Assembly (NCBI GenBank): GCA_023475165.1 | Contig: JAMCWA010000095.1 | Location: 1-64,000, forward strand | Length of the DNA: 64,000 nucleotides | Origin: Bacillota bacterium | Lineage (GTDB): Bacteria; Bacillota; Sulfobacillia; JAMCWA01 | Direction of reading: 5' to 3' | In this document: positions 1-9,109 of the stretch, piece by piece | Layout of the letters: every line of letters begins with the position of its first letter | Position numbering within the stretch: position 1 is the first letter of the stretch | The notes under the pieces: model-generated | The model's database searches: none | Told to the model about the DNA's origin: nothing | What the model saw: the letters and a program-made list of their open reading frames with translations, nothing else | Position numbers and translations under genes: made by a program

Positions 1-330
1 CACGAGGAGGAGTACGGCCAGCCGGTGAATGTCCTGAGTGCGGCCCTGATCTTGGCGGACAAGTCTGATGTCCATCGTAGCCGGGTGCGGAACGTGGATC
101 TGGCTACCTTTGATATCCACGACCGGGTCAACTACGCCGCCGAGAGATCCTTTGTTCGGGTGAACGGGGCGCAAAAGACGGTTACCCTGGAGTTGACCAT
201 AGATACAAAGATCTCGCCGGTCATGGACTATTTTGAGATCTTCTTGACCCGCATGGTCATGTGCCGGCGCGCCGCCACTTTTCTGGGCTGCAATTTCGAA
301 ATCTCCATTAACGAAACCAGGCTGCTTTAA
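1..330 (+). CDS. C-terminal fragment, probable HD-domain protein
   Basis: The frame is open from the first base and ends at TAA 328-330, so only the last 109 residues are present and the start lies outside the window. The fragment contains [16 protein letters not shown], resembling the end of an HD phosphohydrolase helix bundle (ADKxD-like), and then a short alpha/beta tail ending NETRLL. In related Clostridia an HD-domain phosphohydrolase often precedes secD, which fits the position. The HDxxxD metal site itself is not visible, so the family call is an inference. It could equally be an unrelated conserved protein of the secD neighbourhood. Confidence 0.45.
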   Translation, partial: HEEEYGQPVNVLSAALILADKSDVHRSRVRNVDLATFDIHDRVNYAAERSFVRVNGAQKTVTLELTIDTKISPVMDYFEIFLTRMVMCRRAATFLGCNFEISINETRLL

Positions 331-458
331 CCACCCGGAGGCAACAGGAAGAGACGTCTTCGACGCGGTCCTGTTCCTTCGACTGATTACGTTGACAAAG
401 CCCGTGCCCAAGAATTATAATGAAAATTGTGCTTGAAAAAGGTAAAGGGGGGAAGGTA

Positions 459-1688
459 GTGGGGCGAAGGAATAGTCGTCTATACTTGGCCTTGCTGATC
501 CTCGTGGTTATCGCCGCTGGTATCTATCTTACCGTCGGTAACCCCATTTACAATAAGATTCCTCTGGGTCTGGATCTCCGTGGCGGGGTGCATGCCGTCC
601 TGGAGGCGGAGGATACCCCGCAGCAACCCGTAACCGAGGAGGCCATGCAGAAGGCTGTCGACATCATCCGCTACCGGGTGGACAAGCTGGGGGTGGCGGA
701 ACCGATCATTCAACGACAGGGGTCACGCCGGATCATCGTCGAACTGGCCGGGATTGATCCCCAGAAGGCCATCGATGTCATCGGGCGGACGGCTCTCCTA
801 GAGTTTGTCGATGATGCCGGTAACGTCATTGTTACCGGGGCCAATCTGAAGAAGGCCGACGCCGAGATTTACAATGGGAAAAACCTGGTCACCCTGGAAC
901 TGGACGAGGCTGGCACCAAGCAATTCGCCGATGCCACCGCCCGTCTGGTGGGAAAGCCCATCCATATCCTTTTGGATAAGCAAGTGGTCCAGTCTCCGAC
1001 GGTATCGGAGCCGATCCCCAACGGGAAAGCGCAGATCACCGGCTACGCCACCTACGAAGACGCCCGTAACATCTCCATTATCTTGAATTCTGGCGCCCTC
1101 CCGGTGACGCTGAAGATGGTCGAGAACCGTTCTGTCAGTGGGACCCTGGGGACCGACTCCATCCACCGAAGCCTGGTGGCGGGGGTCCTGGGCCTGGCTG
1201 CCGTGGTCCTGTTTATGTTGGGTATCTACCGGGTGCCGGGTTTGGTAGCCGATTTTGCCCTAGGGGCCTACGTCTTGATCGTCTTGGGGGCGATGGTGGC
1301 CGTCCACGCCACCTTGAGCCTGCCTGGGCTGGCCGGGATCATCCTTTCCATCGGCATGGCCGTTGATGCCAACGTCATCATCTTTGAACGAATTAAGGAG
1401 GAGATCCGCCTGGGCAAGGGGATCCGGTCGGCCATGGAGGCCGGCTTCAAGAATGCCTACCGGGCCATCCTGGATTCCAACGTCACCACACTGATTGCGG
1501 CCGTCGTCCTATTTTACCTGGGGACCGGGCCCATTCGCGGTTTTGCCGTGACCCTATCCATCGGCATCTTGGCCAGCATGTTTACGGCCATCACCTTGAC
1601 CAGGATAATCCTCGTTCTCATGGCGGACGTGAAACTGTTAACTCTGGCCAGTTTTGTGCGCCGCGCCCCAGGAGGTGAAACGCGATGA
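459..1688 (+). CDS. secD: Protein translocase subunit SecD
   Basis: SecD is an RND-type membrane subunit that works with SecF to drive late steps of Sec export using the proton gradient. The GTG at 459 is preferred because a strong purine-rich Shine-Dalgarno site lies at about 445-455; the upstream in-frame ATG at 420 has none. This gives 409 residues. One N-terminal membrane helix is at about residues 8-27, followed by the family motif LGLDLRGG (36-43), a periplasmic domain, and five C-terminal helices carrying SIGMAVDANVIIFERIKEE. The stop overlaps the secF start by 4 bases (ATGA), indicating translational coupling. Confidence 0.95.
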   Translation: MGRRNSRLYLALLILVVIAAGIYLTVGNPIYNKIPLGLDLRGGVHAVLEAEDTPQQPVTEEAMQKAVDIIRYRVDKLGVAEPIIQRQGSRRIIVELAGIDPQKAIDVIGRTALLEFVDDAGNVIVTGANLKKADAEIYNGKNLVTLELDEAGTKQFADATARLVGKPIHILLDKQVVQSPTVSEPIPNGKAQITGYATYEDARNISIILNSGALPVTLKMVENRSVSGTLGTDSIHRSLVAGVLGLAAVVLFMLGIYRVPGLVADFALGAYVLIVLGAMVAVHATLSLPGLAGIILSIGMAVDANVIIFERIKEEIRLGKGIRSAMEAGFKNAYRAILDSNVTTLIAAVVLFYLGTGPIRGFAVTLSIGILASMFTAITLTRIILVLMADVKLLTLASFVRRAPGGETR

Positions 1689-2569
1689 TTGACTTCATGG
1701 GTAAATGGAAGATCTGGTTCACCATATCCGGCACCCTTTTGCTGGTGGGGCTCATTTCCTTCTTCCTTCAGGGTCTCAACCTGGGCATCGATTTTACCGG
1801 TGGCACCTTGCTGGATTTGCGTTTCGAAAAGGCGCCTGGCACCGCCGAGATCAGGTCAGTCCTGAATGACTTTGGGCTAGAGAAGAGCGTCATCCAGCAG
1901 TCGGGGGCAGAGGGCAAGGATGTCTTGATCCGCACGGTGGCCCTTTCCAACGAAGAGCGCGTCAAGCTTACCGGCGCCCTAGGGCAAAAGCTGGGCAAGG
2001 TGGAAGTCTTACGCGCCGAAGATGTCCAGCCCGTTATCGGACGGGAACTGACCCGGCTGGCGGTGATAGCCTCTGCCATCGCCGTCGTGGGTATGATCAT
2101 TTATATCACCCTTCGTTTTGAATTCAAGTTCGCCATGGCCGGAATCCTGGCTTTGATACACGATGTGGGTATCACTATCGGCCTGGTTTCCCTGTTACGG
2201 GCGGAGGTGGGGGCTCCTTTTGTGGCCGCCATCCTGACCATCCTGGGGTATTCCATCAATGACACCATCGTCATCTTCGACCGGACCCGGGAGCTCCTGA
2301 GGAATCGTCGCAAGGGCGAAAGCCTGGCTGCGCTTTCCAACCGGAGCGTCAACCAGACCCTGACCCGTTCCATTTACACCGTCTCAACGACCCTTTTCAC
2401 CGTCCTGGCCATCCTCATCTTTGGCGGCAAGACCATTCAGGACTTTGCCTTGACCCTTTTCATCGGCATTACCTTGGGCGCTTACTCCTCCATCTTCATT
2501 GCCAGCCCCTTGTGGCTGTTGTGGAAAGAGAAGGAAGAAAGGGCCAAAAAAGCGGCTGCCCGAGCTTGA
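1685..2569 (+). CDS. secF: Protein translocase subunit SecF
   Basis: SecF partners SecD in the accessory SecDF translocation complex. The 294-residue protein has an N-terminal membrane helix, the SecF motif GLNLGIDFTGGTLLDL, a short external domain and five C-terminal helices with LGYSINDTIVIFDR. Its ATG overlaps the secD stop and sits behind AGGAGGTG. Length and motif order are normal. The gene is followed by a family 1 repeat end and a strong terminator, so it closes the secDF operon. Confidence 0.95.
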   Translation: MIDFMGKWKIWFTISGTLLLVGLISFFLQGLNLGIDFTGGTLLDLRFEKAPGTAEIRSVLNDFGLEKSVIQQSGAEGKDVLIRTVALSNEERVKLTGALGQKLGKVEVLRAEDVQPVIGRELTRLAVIASAIAVVGMIIYITLRFEFKFAMAGILALIHDVGITIGLVSLLRAEVGAPFVAAILTILGYSINDTIVIFDRTRELLRNRRKGESLAALSNRSVNQTLTRSIYTVSTTLFTVLAILIFGGKTIQDFALTLFIGITLGAYSSIFIASPLWLLWKEKEERAKKAAARA

Positions 2570-2640
2570 TGATCCACAGCGGGGGCGGTTTGGTGGAAGC
2601 CAGCTTCCGGCTTTTAACTTCCTGCCTCGCTAGCTGGCGA

Positions 2641-2675
2641 CACATCAGATGCGGGTTTTTCAGTGGTCTCCTAGG
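2641..2675 (+). repeat. Family 1 element, right end only
   Basis: This stretch carries the right-end signature of the dispersed element: CAGATG, GGGTTTTTCAG and GTCTCCTAGG. No left end is recognisable upstream, so it is a truncated copy downstream of secF. Confidence 0.6.
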
Positions 2676-2714
2676 TTCGGTCGCTGACCGGACGCTCCTG
2701 CCTATTCTTTCACA

Positions 2715-2749
2715 AAACCCCGGAGACCCCGGGGTTTCCGGTCTTTTTT
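2715..2749 (+). terminator. Rho-independent terminator after secDF
   Basis: A 9-bp stem (AAACCCCGG pairing with CCGGGGTTT, 2715-2723 and 2729-2737) with a 5-base loop is followed by a T run at 2744-2749. It would end the secDF transcript before the riboflavin genes. Confidence 0.8.
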
Positions 2750-2848
2750 GAGCTGAGGAATTCCCGCAACGGGGTACCGGGGTGTTGGCGGGCCCGAGAG
2801 GGTTTCGGTTTCCTGAAGTAATGAATTCCCGGGCGGGGAGTGAAACTG

Positions 2849-3958
2849 ATGACGGAAGATCGCTCCTTCATGCAGTTGGCTCTGGACCTGGCCAAAGAGG
2901 CCCAGGGGAGGACGTCTCCCAATCCCATGGTCGGGGCGCTCGTGGTGCGGGATGGGCAGATCGTCGGCCGCGGCTTTCATAAGAAGGCCGGAAGCGAGCA
3001 CGCCGAGGTCGTGGCCCTACGCGAAGCCGGAGAAAAGGCCAGGGGGGCCACGCTATATGTCACCCTGGAACCCTGCTGCCACTACGGGCGAACCCCTCCC
3101 TGTACCAAAGCCATCCTCAGGGCTGGGATTGCTCGCGTGGTGGTGGCCATGGCCGATCCCAACCCCCTGGTAGCGGGGAAGGGCATCCAAGAGTTGAGGG
3201 CCGCCGGGGTGGAGGTGACGGCGGGGGTATTGGGTGAGGCGGCGGCTTCTCTGAACGAGGTCTTCATTAAGTATATCACCACCGGGCGCCCCTTTGTCAG
3301 CTTAAAGATGGCCCTTACGTTAGATGGTAAGATCGCCACCACGCAGGGGGACTCTTTTTGGGTCTCCGGACCGGCGGCGCGCCGGTGGGTTCACCAGCTT
3401 CGCGATCGAGTGGATGCGGTAATGGTGGGAGTCAACACCCTGTTGCGGGATGACCCTCTCCTGACGACGAGGCTGGAGGGGCTAAAGGGACATGACCCGG
3501 TCCGGGTCATCGTGGATAGCCGCGGTCGTACCCCTCCGACGGCCCGCGTCTTGCGGGGGGAGTCCAGCAGCCCCGCCATCATCGCCACCACCCCTGCAGC
3601 ATCAGCGGAGAAGTTGGAAGAGTTGCGCCGGGCCGGGGCTGAGGTCCTGATGTGCCGGGAAAAATCGGGGCAGGTGGATCTTCCCGACCTCTTTTTCGCT
3701 TTGGGCCGGCGCGAGATCACCAGCCTCCTCCTCGAGGGTGGCCCCAGACTGAACGCCAGTGCCCTGCGCGAAGGGCTGGTGGACAAGATCCATTTTTTCC
3801 TCGCTCCCAAGGTGGTGGGTGGCCTGGCCGCCCCTGGCCCCATCGGTGACCTCGGGATCGAAAGGATGCCGGGGGCTTTAGCCATCCAAGATCTCACCTG
3901 CGAAAGGGTGGGGGAGGACTTTCTTCTTACGGGCTACCTCCGGGGCGGCGAAAGGTGA
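2849..3958 (+). CDS. ribD: Riboflavin biosynthesis deaminase/reductase RibD
   Basis: RibD is bifunctional, deaminating diaminohydroxyphosphoribosylaminopyrimidine and then reducing the ribose side chain. The ATG at 2849 lies 8 bases after GGGGAG; a GTG at 2840 is also in frame. The N-terminal deaminase domain shows the zinc ligands HAE (H51) and the EPCCHYGRTPPC motif (C76, C85). The reductase domain starts near residue 148 (SLKMALTLDGKIATTQGDS) and includes LLLEGGPRLNA. Length (369 aa) is typical. It heads the ribD-ribE-ribBA-ribH operon. I see no FMN riboswitch upstream. Confidence 0.95.
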   Translation: MTEDRSFMQLALDLAKEAQGRTSPNPMVGALVVRDGQIVGRGFHKKAGSEHAEVVALREAGEKARGATLYVTLEPCCHYGRTPPCTKAILRAGIARVVVAMADPNPLVAGKGIQELRAAGVEVTAGVLGEAAASLNEVFIKYITTGRPFVSLKMALTLDGKIATTQGDSFWVSGPAARRWVHQLRDRVDAVMVGVNTLLRDDPLLTTRLEGLKGHDPVRVIVDSRGRTPPTARVLRGESSSPAIIATTPAASAEKLEELRRAGAEVLMCREKSGQVDLPDLFFALGRREITSLLLEGGPRLNASALREGLVDKIHFFLAPKVVGGLAAPGPIGDLGIERMPGALAIQDLTCERVGEDFLLTGYLRGGER

Positions 3959-4059
3959 GAGGGCCTTGGCCGGCTCAAGTAAAGTTGCCGGAGCAGATAG
4001 AGGGTGGAACCGGTAGCACCGAGCGCGCTGCCAGCCGTTTTCTGAAGGGAGTGAGAACA

Positions 4060-4704
4060 TTGTTCACGGGACTGGTGGAGGAATTGGGAAGGGTCGTCGC
4101 CGGGCGGGACAGCCAGCTGGTCGTTTTGGCCCCGGGCTTGTCCCAGGAACTGAAGATCGGAGACAGCGTGGCGGTGAATGGGGTCTGCCTCACCGTGGTC
4201 TCCTTGGAAGGCCCCACCTTGGTGGTCGATGTTATGCCCGAGACCTGGGAGAAGACCAACCTGTCCCGGCTCAAGCGAGGGGACCGGGTCAACCTGGAGG
4301 GAGCCCTGCGCCTGGGCGACCGGTTGGGCGGACATCTGGTGACGGGGCACGTGGACGGAACGGCTGTGATCCAGCGGATGAACGGAGAGGGAAACGCCCT
4401 GGTTATTGAGATGGCGACCAACCGGGGACTATTGACATATATTGTGCCCAAGGGGTCGGTGGCCCTGGACGGAATCAGCCTGACGGTGGTAGAGGTGAGG
4501 CGGGATTCCTTTACCGTGTCGCTCATACCCCACACCTTGAAGGCGACCAACCTGCAAGATCGCCGGGTGGGGGATTGGGTGAACCTGGAGGTAGACATTA
4601 TCGGCAAGTACGTCCGGCGCTTCCTGGAAAACCCCGCTCCGGAAGAGCGGGCCGGAAAGCCGGGAGTAACCCGGGAGTTCTTGAGCGCCCATGGCTATCT
4701 GTAG
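4060..4704 (+). CDS. ribE: Riboflavin synthase alpha chain
   Basis: This enzyme dismutates two 6,7-dimethyl-8-ribityllumazine molecules to riboflavin. The TTG at 4060 is chosen because it gives the family start MFTGLVEELG and follows AAGGGAG by 8 bases. The 214-residue protein has the expected internal duplication of the lumazine-binding barrel: GDSVAVNGVCLTV in the first half and GSVALDGISLTV in the second, with GHLVTGHVDG between. It lies about 100 bases after ribD in the same operon. Confidence 0.94.
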   Translation: MFTGLVEELGRVVAGRDSQLVVLAPGLSQELKIGDSVAVNGVCLTVVSLEGPTLVVDVMPETWEKTNLSRLKRGDRVNLEGALRLGDRLGGHLVTGHVDGTAVIQRMNGEGNALVIEMATNRGLLTYIVPKGSVALDGISLTVVEVRRDSFTVSLIPHTLKATNLQDRRVGDWVNLEVDIIGKYVRRFLENPAPEERAGKPGVTREFLSAHGYL

Positions 4705-4764
4705 AAAAACCATTGCCAGGGGCAGCCGAGCAAGCCGAACCAAGTAAACCAGGGGGATATGAGA

Positions 4765-4830
4765 CGGCGAGGCCGCCTCTGGCGGTGCCATAAGAGCAGC
4801 TGGTGGTTTTCCAGCGGACTCATATACCGC
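4765..4830 (-). repeat. Family 2-like fragment between ribE and ribBA
   Basis: The words GCCGCCTCTGGCGG, GTGCC and CAGCTGGTGGTTTT resemble the inverted family 2 end at 51830-51880. It is short and diverged, so the assignment is tentative. Confidence 0.3.
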
Positions 4831-4853
4831 CAGCCACAGGGAGGGAAGGTACG

Positions 4854-6041
4854 TTGTTAGATAGCATCGAGGAAGCCATCGGTGAGATCGCCGCCGGGCG
4901 TATGGTCATAGTGGTGGATGATGAGAACCGGGAGAACGAAGGTGACCTGGTTATGGCGGCCGAAAAGGTTACCCCAGACGCCATCAATTTCATGACTCTG
5001 TATGGCCGTGGCCTGGTCTGTCTTCCCCTGACCGCCCAGCGGGCGGATGAGCTGGCCCTGCCCCTCATGGTGCCCAGAGAGGGCGACCATATGGGGACGG
5101 CCTTTACCGTATCCATCGACGCCCGGGACGTCAGCACGGGGATTTCCGCCTTTGAACGTGCCCAGACCATCAAGCGGGCCATTGATCCGTCTGCTAAACC
5201 GGAGGATCTGCTCCGACCCGGACACGTCTTTCCCTTGCGGGCCAGGGAAGGTGGCGTAATCCAGCGGCCTGGCCATACCGAGGCCGCCGTGGATCTGGCC
5301 CGCTTGGCCGGACTTTACCCGGCGGGAGTCATCTGCGAGATTATGAAAGAAGACGGAACCATGGCCCGTTTGCCGGAACTAATGAAGATGGCCAGGGAGC
5401 ACGGGCTCAAGGTTGTTTCCATTGCCGATCTCATCCAGTACCGGTTGCGCCGGGAGAAATTCGTCCAGCGGGAGGGTGAAGCCGACCTCCCTACCAGACA
5501 CGGCTTTTTCCGGGCCGTAGCCTACCAGGATCTTCTCAGCGGCGCCACGCACCTGGCTCTGGTCAAGGGAGAGGTTGGCGGACAGGAGCCGGTATTGACC
5601 CGAGTCCACTCCGAATGCTTGACGGGAGACGTCTTCGGCTCTTTGCGTTGCGATTGCGGGGAGCAACTGGATCTGGCCATGCAGACGATTCAGCGGGAAG
5701 GACGCGGGATCATCCTGTACATGCGGCAGGAGGGACGTGGGATCGGTTTGGGGAACAAACTCAGGGCCTACGCCTTGCAGGATGGCGGACTGGATACCGT
5801 CGAGGCCAACCTTCGTTTGGGATTCCCGGCCGATGCCAGGGACTATGGGACAGGAGCCCAGATCTTGGCTGACCTGGGGGCACGCCGGTTGCGCCTCTTG
5901 ACCAACAATCCGAAAAAGTATGCCGGTCTGGGCGGCTACGGATTGGAAATCGTGGAGAGGGTGCCGTTGATGGCGACTCCCAATCCCATTAACCGGTTCT
6001 ACCTGGAGACAAAACGGACGAAGTTGGGACACCTCCTCTAG
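4854..6041 (+). CDS. ribBA: Bifunctional DHBP synthase / GTP cyclohydrolase II
   Basis: RibBA makes both riboflavin precursors: 3,4-dihydroxy-2-butanone 4-phosphate from ribulose 5-phosphate, and the pyrimidine from GTP. TTG 4854 follows GGGAGGGAAGG closely and is the likely start (395 aa). The N-terminal RibB domain has [24 protein letters not shown] and [15 protein letters not shown]. The C-terminal RibA domain begins near residue 205 and carries the zinc cysteines in [20 protein letters not shown] and the RQEGRGIGL motif. Both active sites look intact. Confidence 0.96.
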   Translation: MLDSIEEAIGEIAAGRMVIVVDDENRENEGDLVMAAEKVTPDAINFMTLYGRGLVCLPLTAQRADELALPLMVPREGDHMGTAFTVSIDARDVSTGISAFERAQTIKRAIDPSAKPEDLLRPGHVFPLRAREGGVIQRPGHTEAAVDLARLAGLYPAGVICEIMKEDGTMARLPELMKMAREHGLKVVSIADLIQYRLRREKFVQREGEADLPTRHGFFRAVAYQDLLSGATHLALVKGEVGGQEPVLTRVHSECLTGDVFGSLRCDCGEQLDLAMQTIQREGRGIILYMRQEGRGIGLGNKLRAYALQDGGLDTVEANLRLGFPADARDYGTGAQILADLGARRLRLLTNNPKKYAGLGGYGLEIVERVPLMATPNPINRFYLETKRTKLGHLL

Positions 6042-6099
6042 TTTTCAGACGGTTTTCCGGGAAGGGACGCTTTGAGAGCAGAAGAAAGGGGAAGGAATC

Positions 6100-6570
6100 A
6101 TGGTCAGGACTATGGAGGGTAAGCTGCTGGGTGAGGGCCTGAGATTTGCCATTGTCGTCAGCCGCTTCAACGAGTTCATTACCGGGAAACTTCTGACGGG
6201 AGCCCTGGATGCCTTGGAGCGCCACGGGGTGAGAGAGGAAGATATTTCGGTGGCCTGGGTTCCCGGGGCCTTCGAAATTCCCCTGGTGGCCGGGAAATTG
6301 GCCAAAAAGGGGGACTTTAACGCCGTCATCTGCCTGGGGGCGGTGATCCGCGGTGCCACCCCGCATTTTGAGTATGTGGCGGCGGAGGTCTCCAAGGGCA
6401 TCGCTCAGGTGGGGCTGCAGACGTCGGTTCCCACCATCTATGGCGTTGTTACCGCCGACACCCTGGAACAGGCCATCGAACGGGCGGGGAGCAAGGCCGG
6501 CAACCGGGGCTGGGACGCGGCGGTGACGGCTCTGGAGATGGCGAACTTGCTGAAGGTGATTTCTGTCTAG
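6100..6570 (+). CDS. ribH: 6,7-Dimethyl-8-ribityllumazine synthase
   Basis: RibH condenses the RibB and RibD/A products to lumazine and usually forms an icosahedral shell. The 156-residue protein shows [54 protein letters not shown] and a C-terminal [17 protein letters not shown]. The ATG is preceded by GGGGAAGGA. It is the last gene of the riboflavin operon. Confidence 0.96.
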   Translation: MVRTMEGKLLGEGLRFAIVVSRFNEFITGKLLTGALDALERHGVREEDISVAWVPGAFEIPLVAGKLAKKGDFNAVICLGAVIRGATPHFEYVAAEVSKGIAQVGLQTSVPTIYGVVTADTLEQAIERAGSKAGNRGWDAAVTALEMANLLKVISV

Positions 6571-6863
6571 ACTTCGCTTCTTAATCCCTGGAAAGTATCT
6601 GTAAACGGTCTCAGGATAAAAACCGGATGAGCCGGCAATAATAAAATGCTCAAGATCCCGCTATTGGGGCCGCAGGGTCTCGTCTGAGTCCACCCTGAAA
6701 GACGCCGCCGGCAAGAGGTGGTCGGGCTCAAAACGCTCAGCGCTTCGCAGGTGATCGCCCGAGCGCCGCCACCGCATGGTAACGGACGGAGGACTTTGAC
6801 GTGGTCCTGGTTGGGGCCGGGGCAGAGGTGGGGCCCACCAAAGCAGCAGTTGAGGGGGTTCTG

Positions 6864-7361
6864 ATGATTTTCATCAAGAGCCTGGTCATCCTCTTGGGGT
6901 TCCTGGGCCTGGTCGGGACGGTCTGGCCGGGGGTGCCCGGCTTCTTTATTCTCCTGGTAACGGGCATTTTCTGGGCCACGGTGACCGGGTTTCGCGCCTT
7001 CAGCCTGGGTGCCCTCCTCTGGCTGTCTTTTCTGGCCGGGTCGGCCCAGTTGGCCGGGTTTTTCCTTTTGCGGGTCAAAAACCCTCATCCGCGGGAAGTG
7101 CGACAGGAACAACTGAAGGCCCTGATCGGTGGTGGCGGCTCCCTTTTGGTGAGCGGTTTCTTGCTGGGTCCCTTTCCCGGTCTGGTGGTGTGGGAGACCT
7201 TCATCGGAAGGTTCATTGCCGAACCTTTACGGGAAGGGTTCTTTTGGGGTCTGCGCCTGGCTATCGTCAAAGGTTTGCGGTTCTTGACGGGGCTCTTTAT
7301 TCTCAGTTGGCTTCTGGCCTCCGTCCTTGGCCATCTTCCCGGGAGCCACCTGCAACCGTAA
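6864..7361 (+). CDS. DUF456 family membrane protein
   Basis: This 165-residue hydrophobic protein has four to five predicted membrane helices. Glycine/proline-rich segments such as GTVWPGVPGFFILLVTG and GPFPGLVVWETFIG are typical of DUF456 proteins, whose function is not established. ATG 6864 is chosen because GAGGGGG lies 6 bases upstream; the frame is open further upstream but without ribosome binding signals. It stands alone between ribH and the ATPase gene. Confidence 0.7.
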   Translation: MIFIKSLVILLGFLGLVGTVWPGVPGFFILLVTGIFWATVTGFRAFSLGALLWLSFLAGSAQLAGFFLLRVKNPHPREVRQEQLKALIGGGGSLLVSGFLLGPFPGLVVWETFIGRFIAEPLREGFFWGLRLAIVKGLRFLTGLFILSWLLASVLGHLPGSHLQP

Positions 7362-7534
7362 CCAAAAAACCTGCCTTACAAAAACCACGAGTTATTCCGA
7401 ACACTTCTGGAGAGACTACAATTGAAGCCCGCTGCCGGAGAAGTCTGGAAGCCGTTTCTCATATCCCTGGAGGCTCCTCTTTCCCACTTCCTGCCCCGAA
7501 AGGTTGAAGTTCCGCTCTTCTAAGGAGGTCCGCG

Positions 7535-8986
7535 ATGCTTTCCTACCAGGAACTGGTTCGCCATGAGGGAAATGACTGGCTCTTTCGGGCCATTGAGATG
7601 TCGGTTCTGGCCACCCAAAATGGTTTTCCCCTGCACCTACATGCCGAAGGGTTGCGGGGGACCGGCAAAACCACCATTATCCGTACCGCCAGGCATTTCC
7701 TCCCCCGGATCAAGCGAATTAAGGGGTGCCTTTACAACTGCGACCCGGCGGCGCCTCATTGTCCCTTGCACCGGACCTGGTCAGAGGGGGAGGTCGCTCA
7801 GGTCGGGACGGAAGAAATACCAGTGCCTTTCCTGGAGATCTCCCATTCCGCCAAGGTAGGGACGGTGGTGGGGAGCATCGATCTGGGTAAGCTGACCGAC
7901 CGCAATTTCCCCCAGGCTGCCCTCCTGCCCGGGACCATCGCTCAGGCGCACCGGGGAATCCTTTTTGTGGACGAGATCAACCGACTGGCGGAGACCTCGC
8001 CGGAACTGGCCGATGTTCTTTTGAGTGTCATGGGAACCAAACCGGGAAAGCTTCAGATTGAGGAAACGGGCCTGCCGGTGGTGGAAATCCCCGTCAGCGT
8101 CTCGGTATGGGCCGCCTCCAACCCTGACGAAGACCCCGGCCCTTTGGAAGACATCCGCCGTCAGCTCTCCGATCGCTTCGATTTGACGGTGGCGATGAAC
8201 CGCCCTGTCCGGCTGGAGACGGTTTTGGATATCCTGCAAAGTCACGACAAGAAGGCAGCCGGGTCACAAGAAAGGGGCCGTAACTATTCCTTCGCGGCGG
8301 GGGCGGGTGGTTTGACTGCCACTCTACCCCAAGAAATAAAGGAGCTTGTCGGCCATATCTATGTCGATTTTAAGCTGGAAAGCCTGCGGGCCTTGGAGGC
8401 CCTGGTTCTGGGGAGCCGGCTGCATGCCCAGCTCTTGGGTCGCCGGGAGGTGGGCGCGGCGGACCTGGCGGCTATGATTCCTTTGACTCTGCGTCACCGG
8501 ATTAGCCTTGATGCCATAAGCGAGATCATTACCTTTGTCGAGAACTGGCGGGGACAGGAGGGGCAGGTGGGTGGGAAAAAAGACTTTCTGTCAGGCCCCC
8601 CGGGAAACAATCCAGTCCCGGCTAGGTCGGTCCCAGGCCGGGAAGGCGCCGACCGCTGGGCCAACCCATGGAGTAATCTCTTTAGCCGGCTGAAAGAGCG
8701 GATCGGCTCCAAGGAGCCGCACGGGGCGGAGCAGCCAAAGACCCAAGCCCCGGAAGGGCAGAGCCCAAGGAAACTCAATCCTGGTCGCCAGGGTCAACCA
8801 GGCGCCAACTCCACCAATCAGCCAACGGGTGCCCTTCCCCCGGGGCCGGGTGGTCAGTCGTCGGGAGGAAGTCAGGCGGCCAATCCCCTGGAAGTACATA
8901 TCCAGGCCCCACCCAGACCCGCCAGATCAATTCTGGAACTAAACCTGCGGGAGATCTTTGCACTGGGGGAGGAACACCGAACATAA
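7535..8986 (+). CDS. MoxR/ChlI-type AAA+ ATPase
   Basis: This resembles the ATPase subunit of magnesium-chelatase-like remodelling machines. Walker A is at residues 39-46 (GLRGTGKT) and Walker B at 142-147 (ILFVDE). VWAASNPDEDPG and a DIRRQLSDRFDL stretch match sensor and arginine-finger regions. A Cys/His cluster between Walker A and B (C65, C69, C76, H79) could bind metal. The last 120 residues are Gly/Pro/Asn-rich and look disordered. The start lies behind TAAGGAGG. It is paired with a VWA protein gene 123 bases downstream. No chelatase large subunit is nearby, so a chelatase role is not supported. Confidence 0.8.
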   Translation: MLSYQELVRHEGNDWLFRAIEMSVLATQNGFPLHLHAEGLRGTGKTTIIRTARHFLPRIKRIKGCLYNCDPAAPHCPLHRTWSEGEVAQVGTEEIPVPFLEISHSAKVGTVVGSIDLGKLTDRNFPQAALLPGTIAQAHRGILFVDEINRLAETSPELADVLLSVMGTKPGKLQIEETGLPVVEIPVSVSVWAASNPDEDPGPLEDIRRQLSDRFDLTVAMNRPVRLETVLDILQSHDKKAAGSQERGRNYSFAAGAGGLTATLPQEIKELVGHIYVDFKLESLRALEALVLGSRLHAQLLGRREVGAADLAAMIPLTLRHRISLDAISEIITFVENWRGQEGQVGGKKDFLSGPPGNNPVPARSVPGREGADRWANPWSNLFSRLKERIGSKEPHGAEQPKTQAPEGQSPRKLNPGRQGQPGANSTNQPTGALPPGPGGQSSGGSQAANPLEVHIQAPPRPARSILELNLREIFALGEEHRT

Positions 8987-9002
8987 GACCCCCGCTGTTT
9001 GG

Positions 9003-9099
9003 GTACAATTGGCTGTTTTGGATGAAGGGCACCGCCGAGCTGCCAATTGCTTACGGAGAAGTGCGCGCGGTTCGCACAATTGGCTCCTTTGGATGAAGG
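9003..9099 (+). repeat. Short direct repeat before the VWA gene
   Basis: Two imperfect 26-base units, 9003-9028 and 9074-9099, share ACAATTGGCT and TTTGGATGAAGG and are offset by about 71 bases. The second unit contains the Shine-Dalgarno site of the VWA gene, so the duplication may have copied a ribosome binding site. Confidence 0.6.
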
Positions 9100-9109
9100 A
9101 GGGTTAACA

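Noticed and set aside
2750..2848. A possible FMN riboswitch before ribD
   Set aside because: The conserved RFN words (such as CAGGGTGAAATTCCC and CCGGCGGT) are absent; only generic GC-rich pairs were seen.
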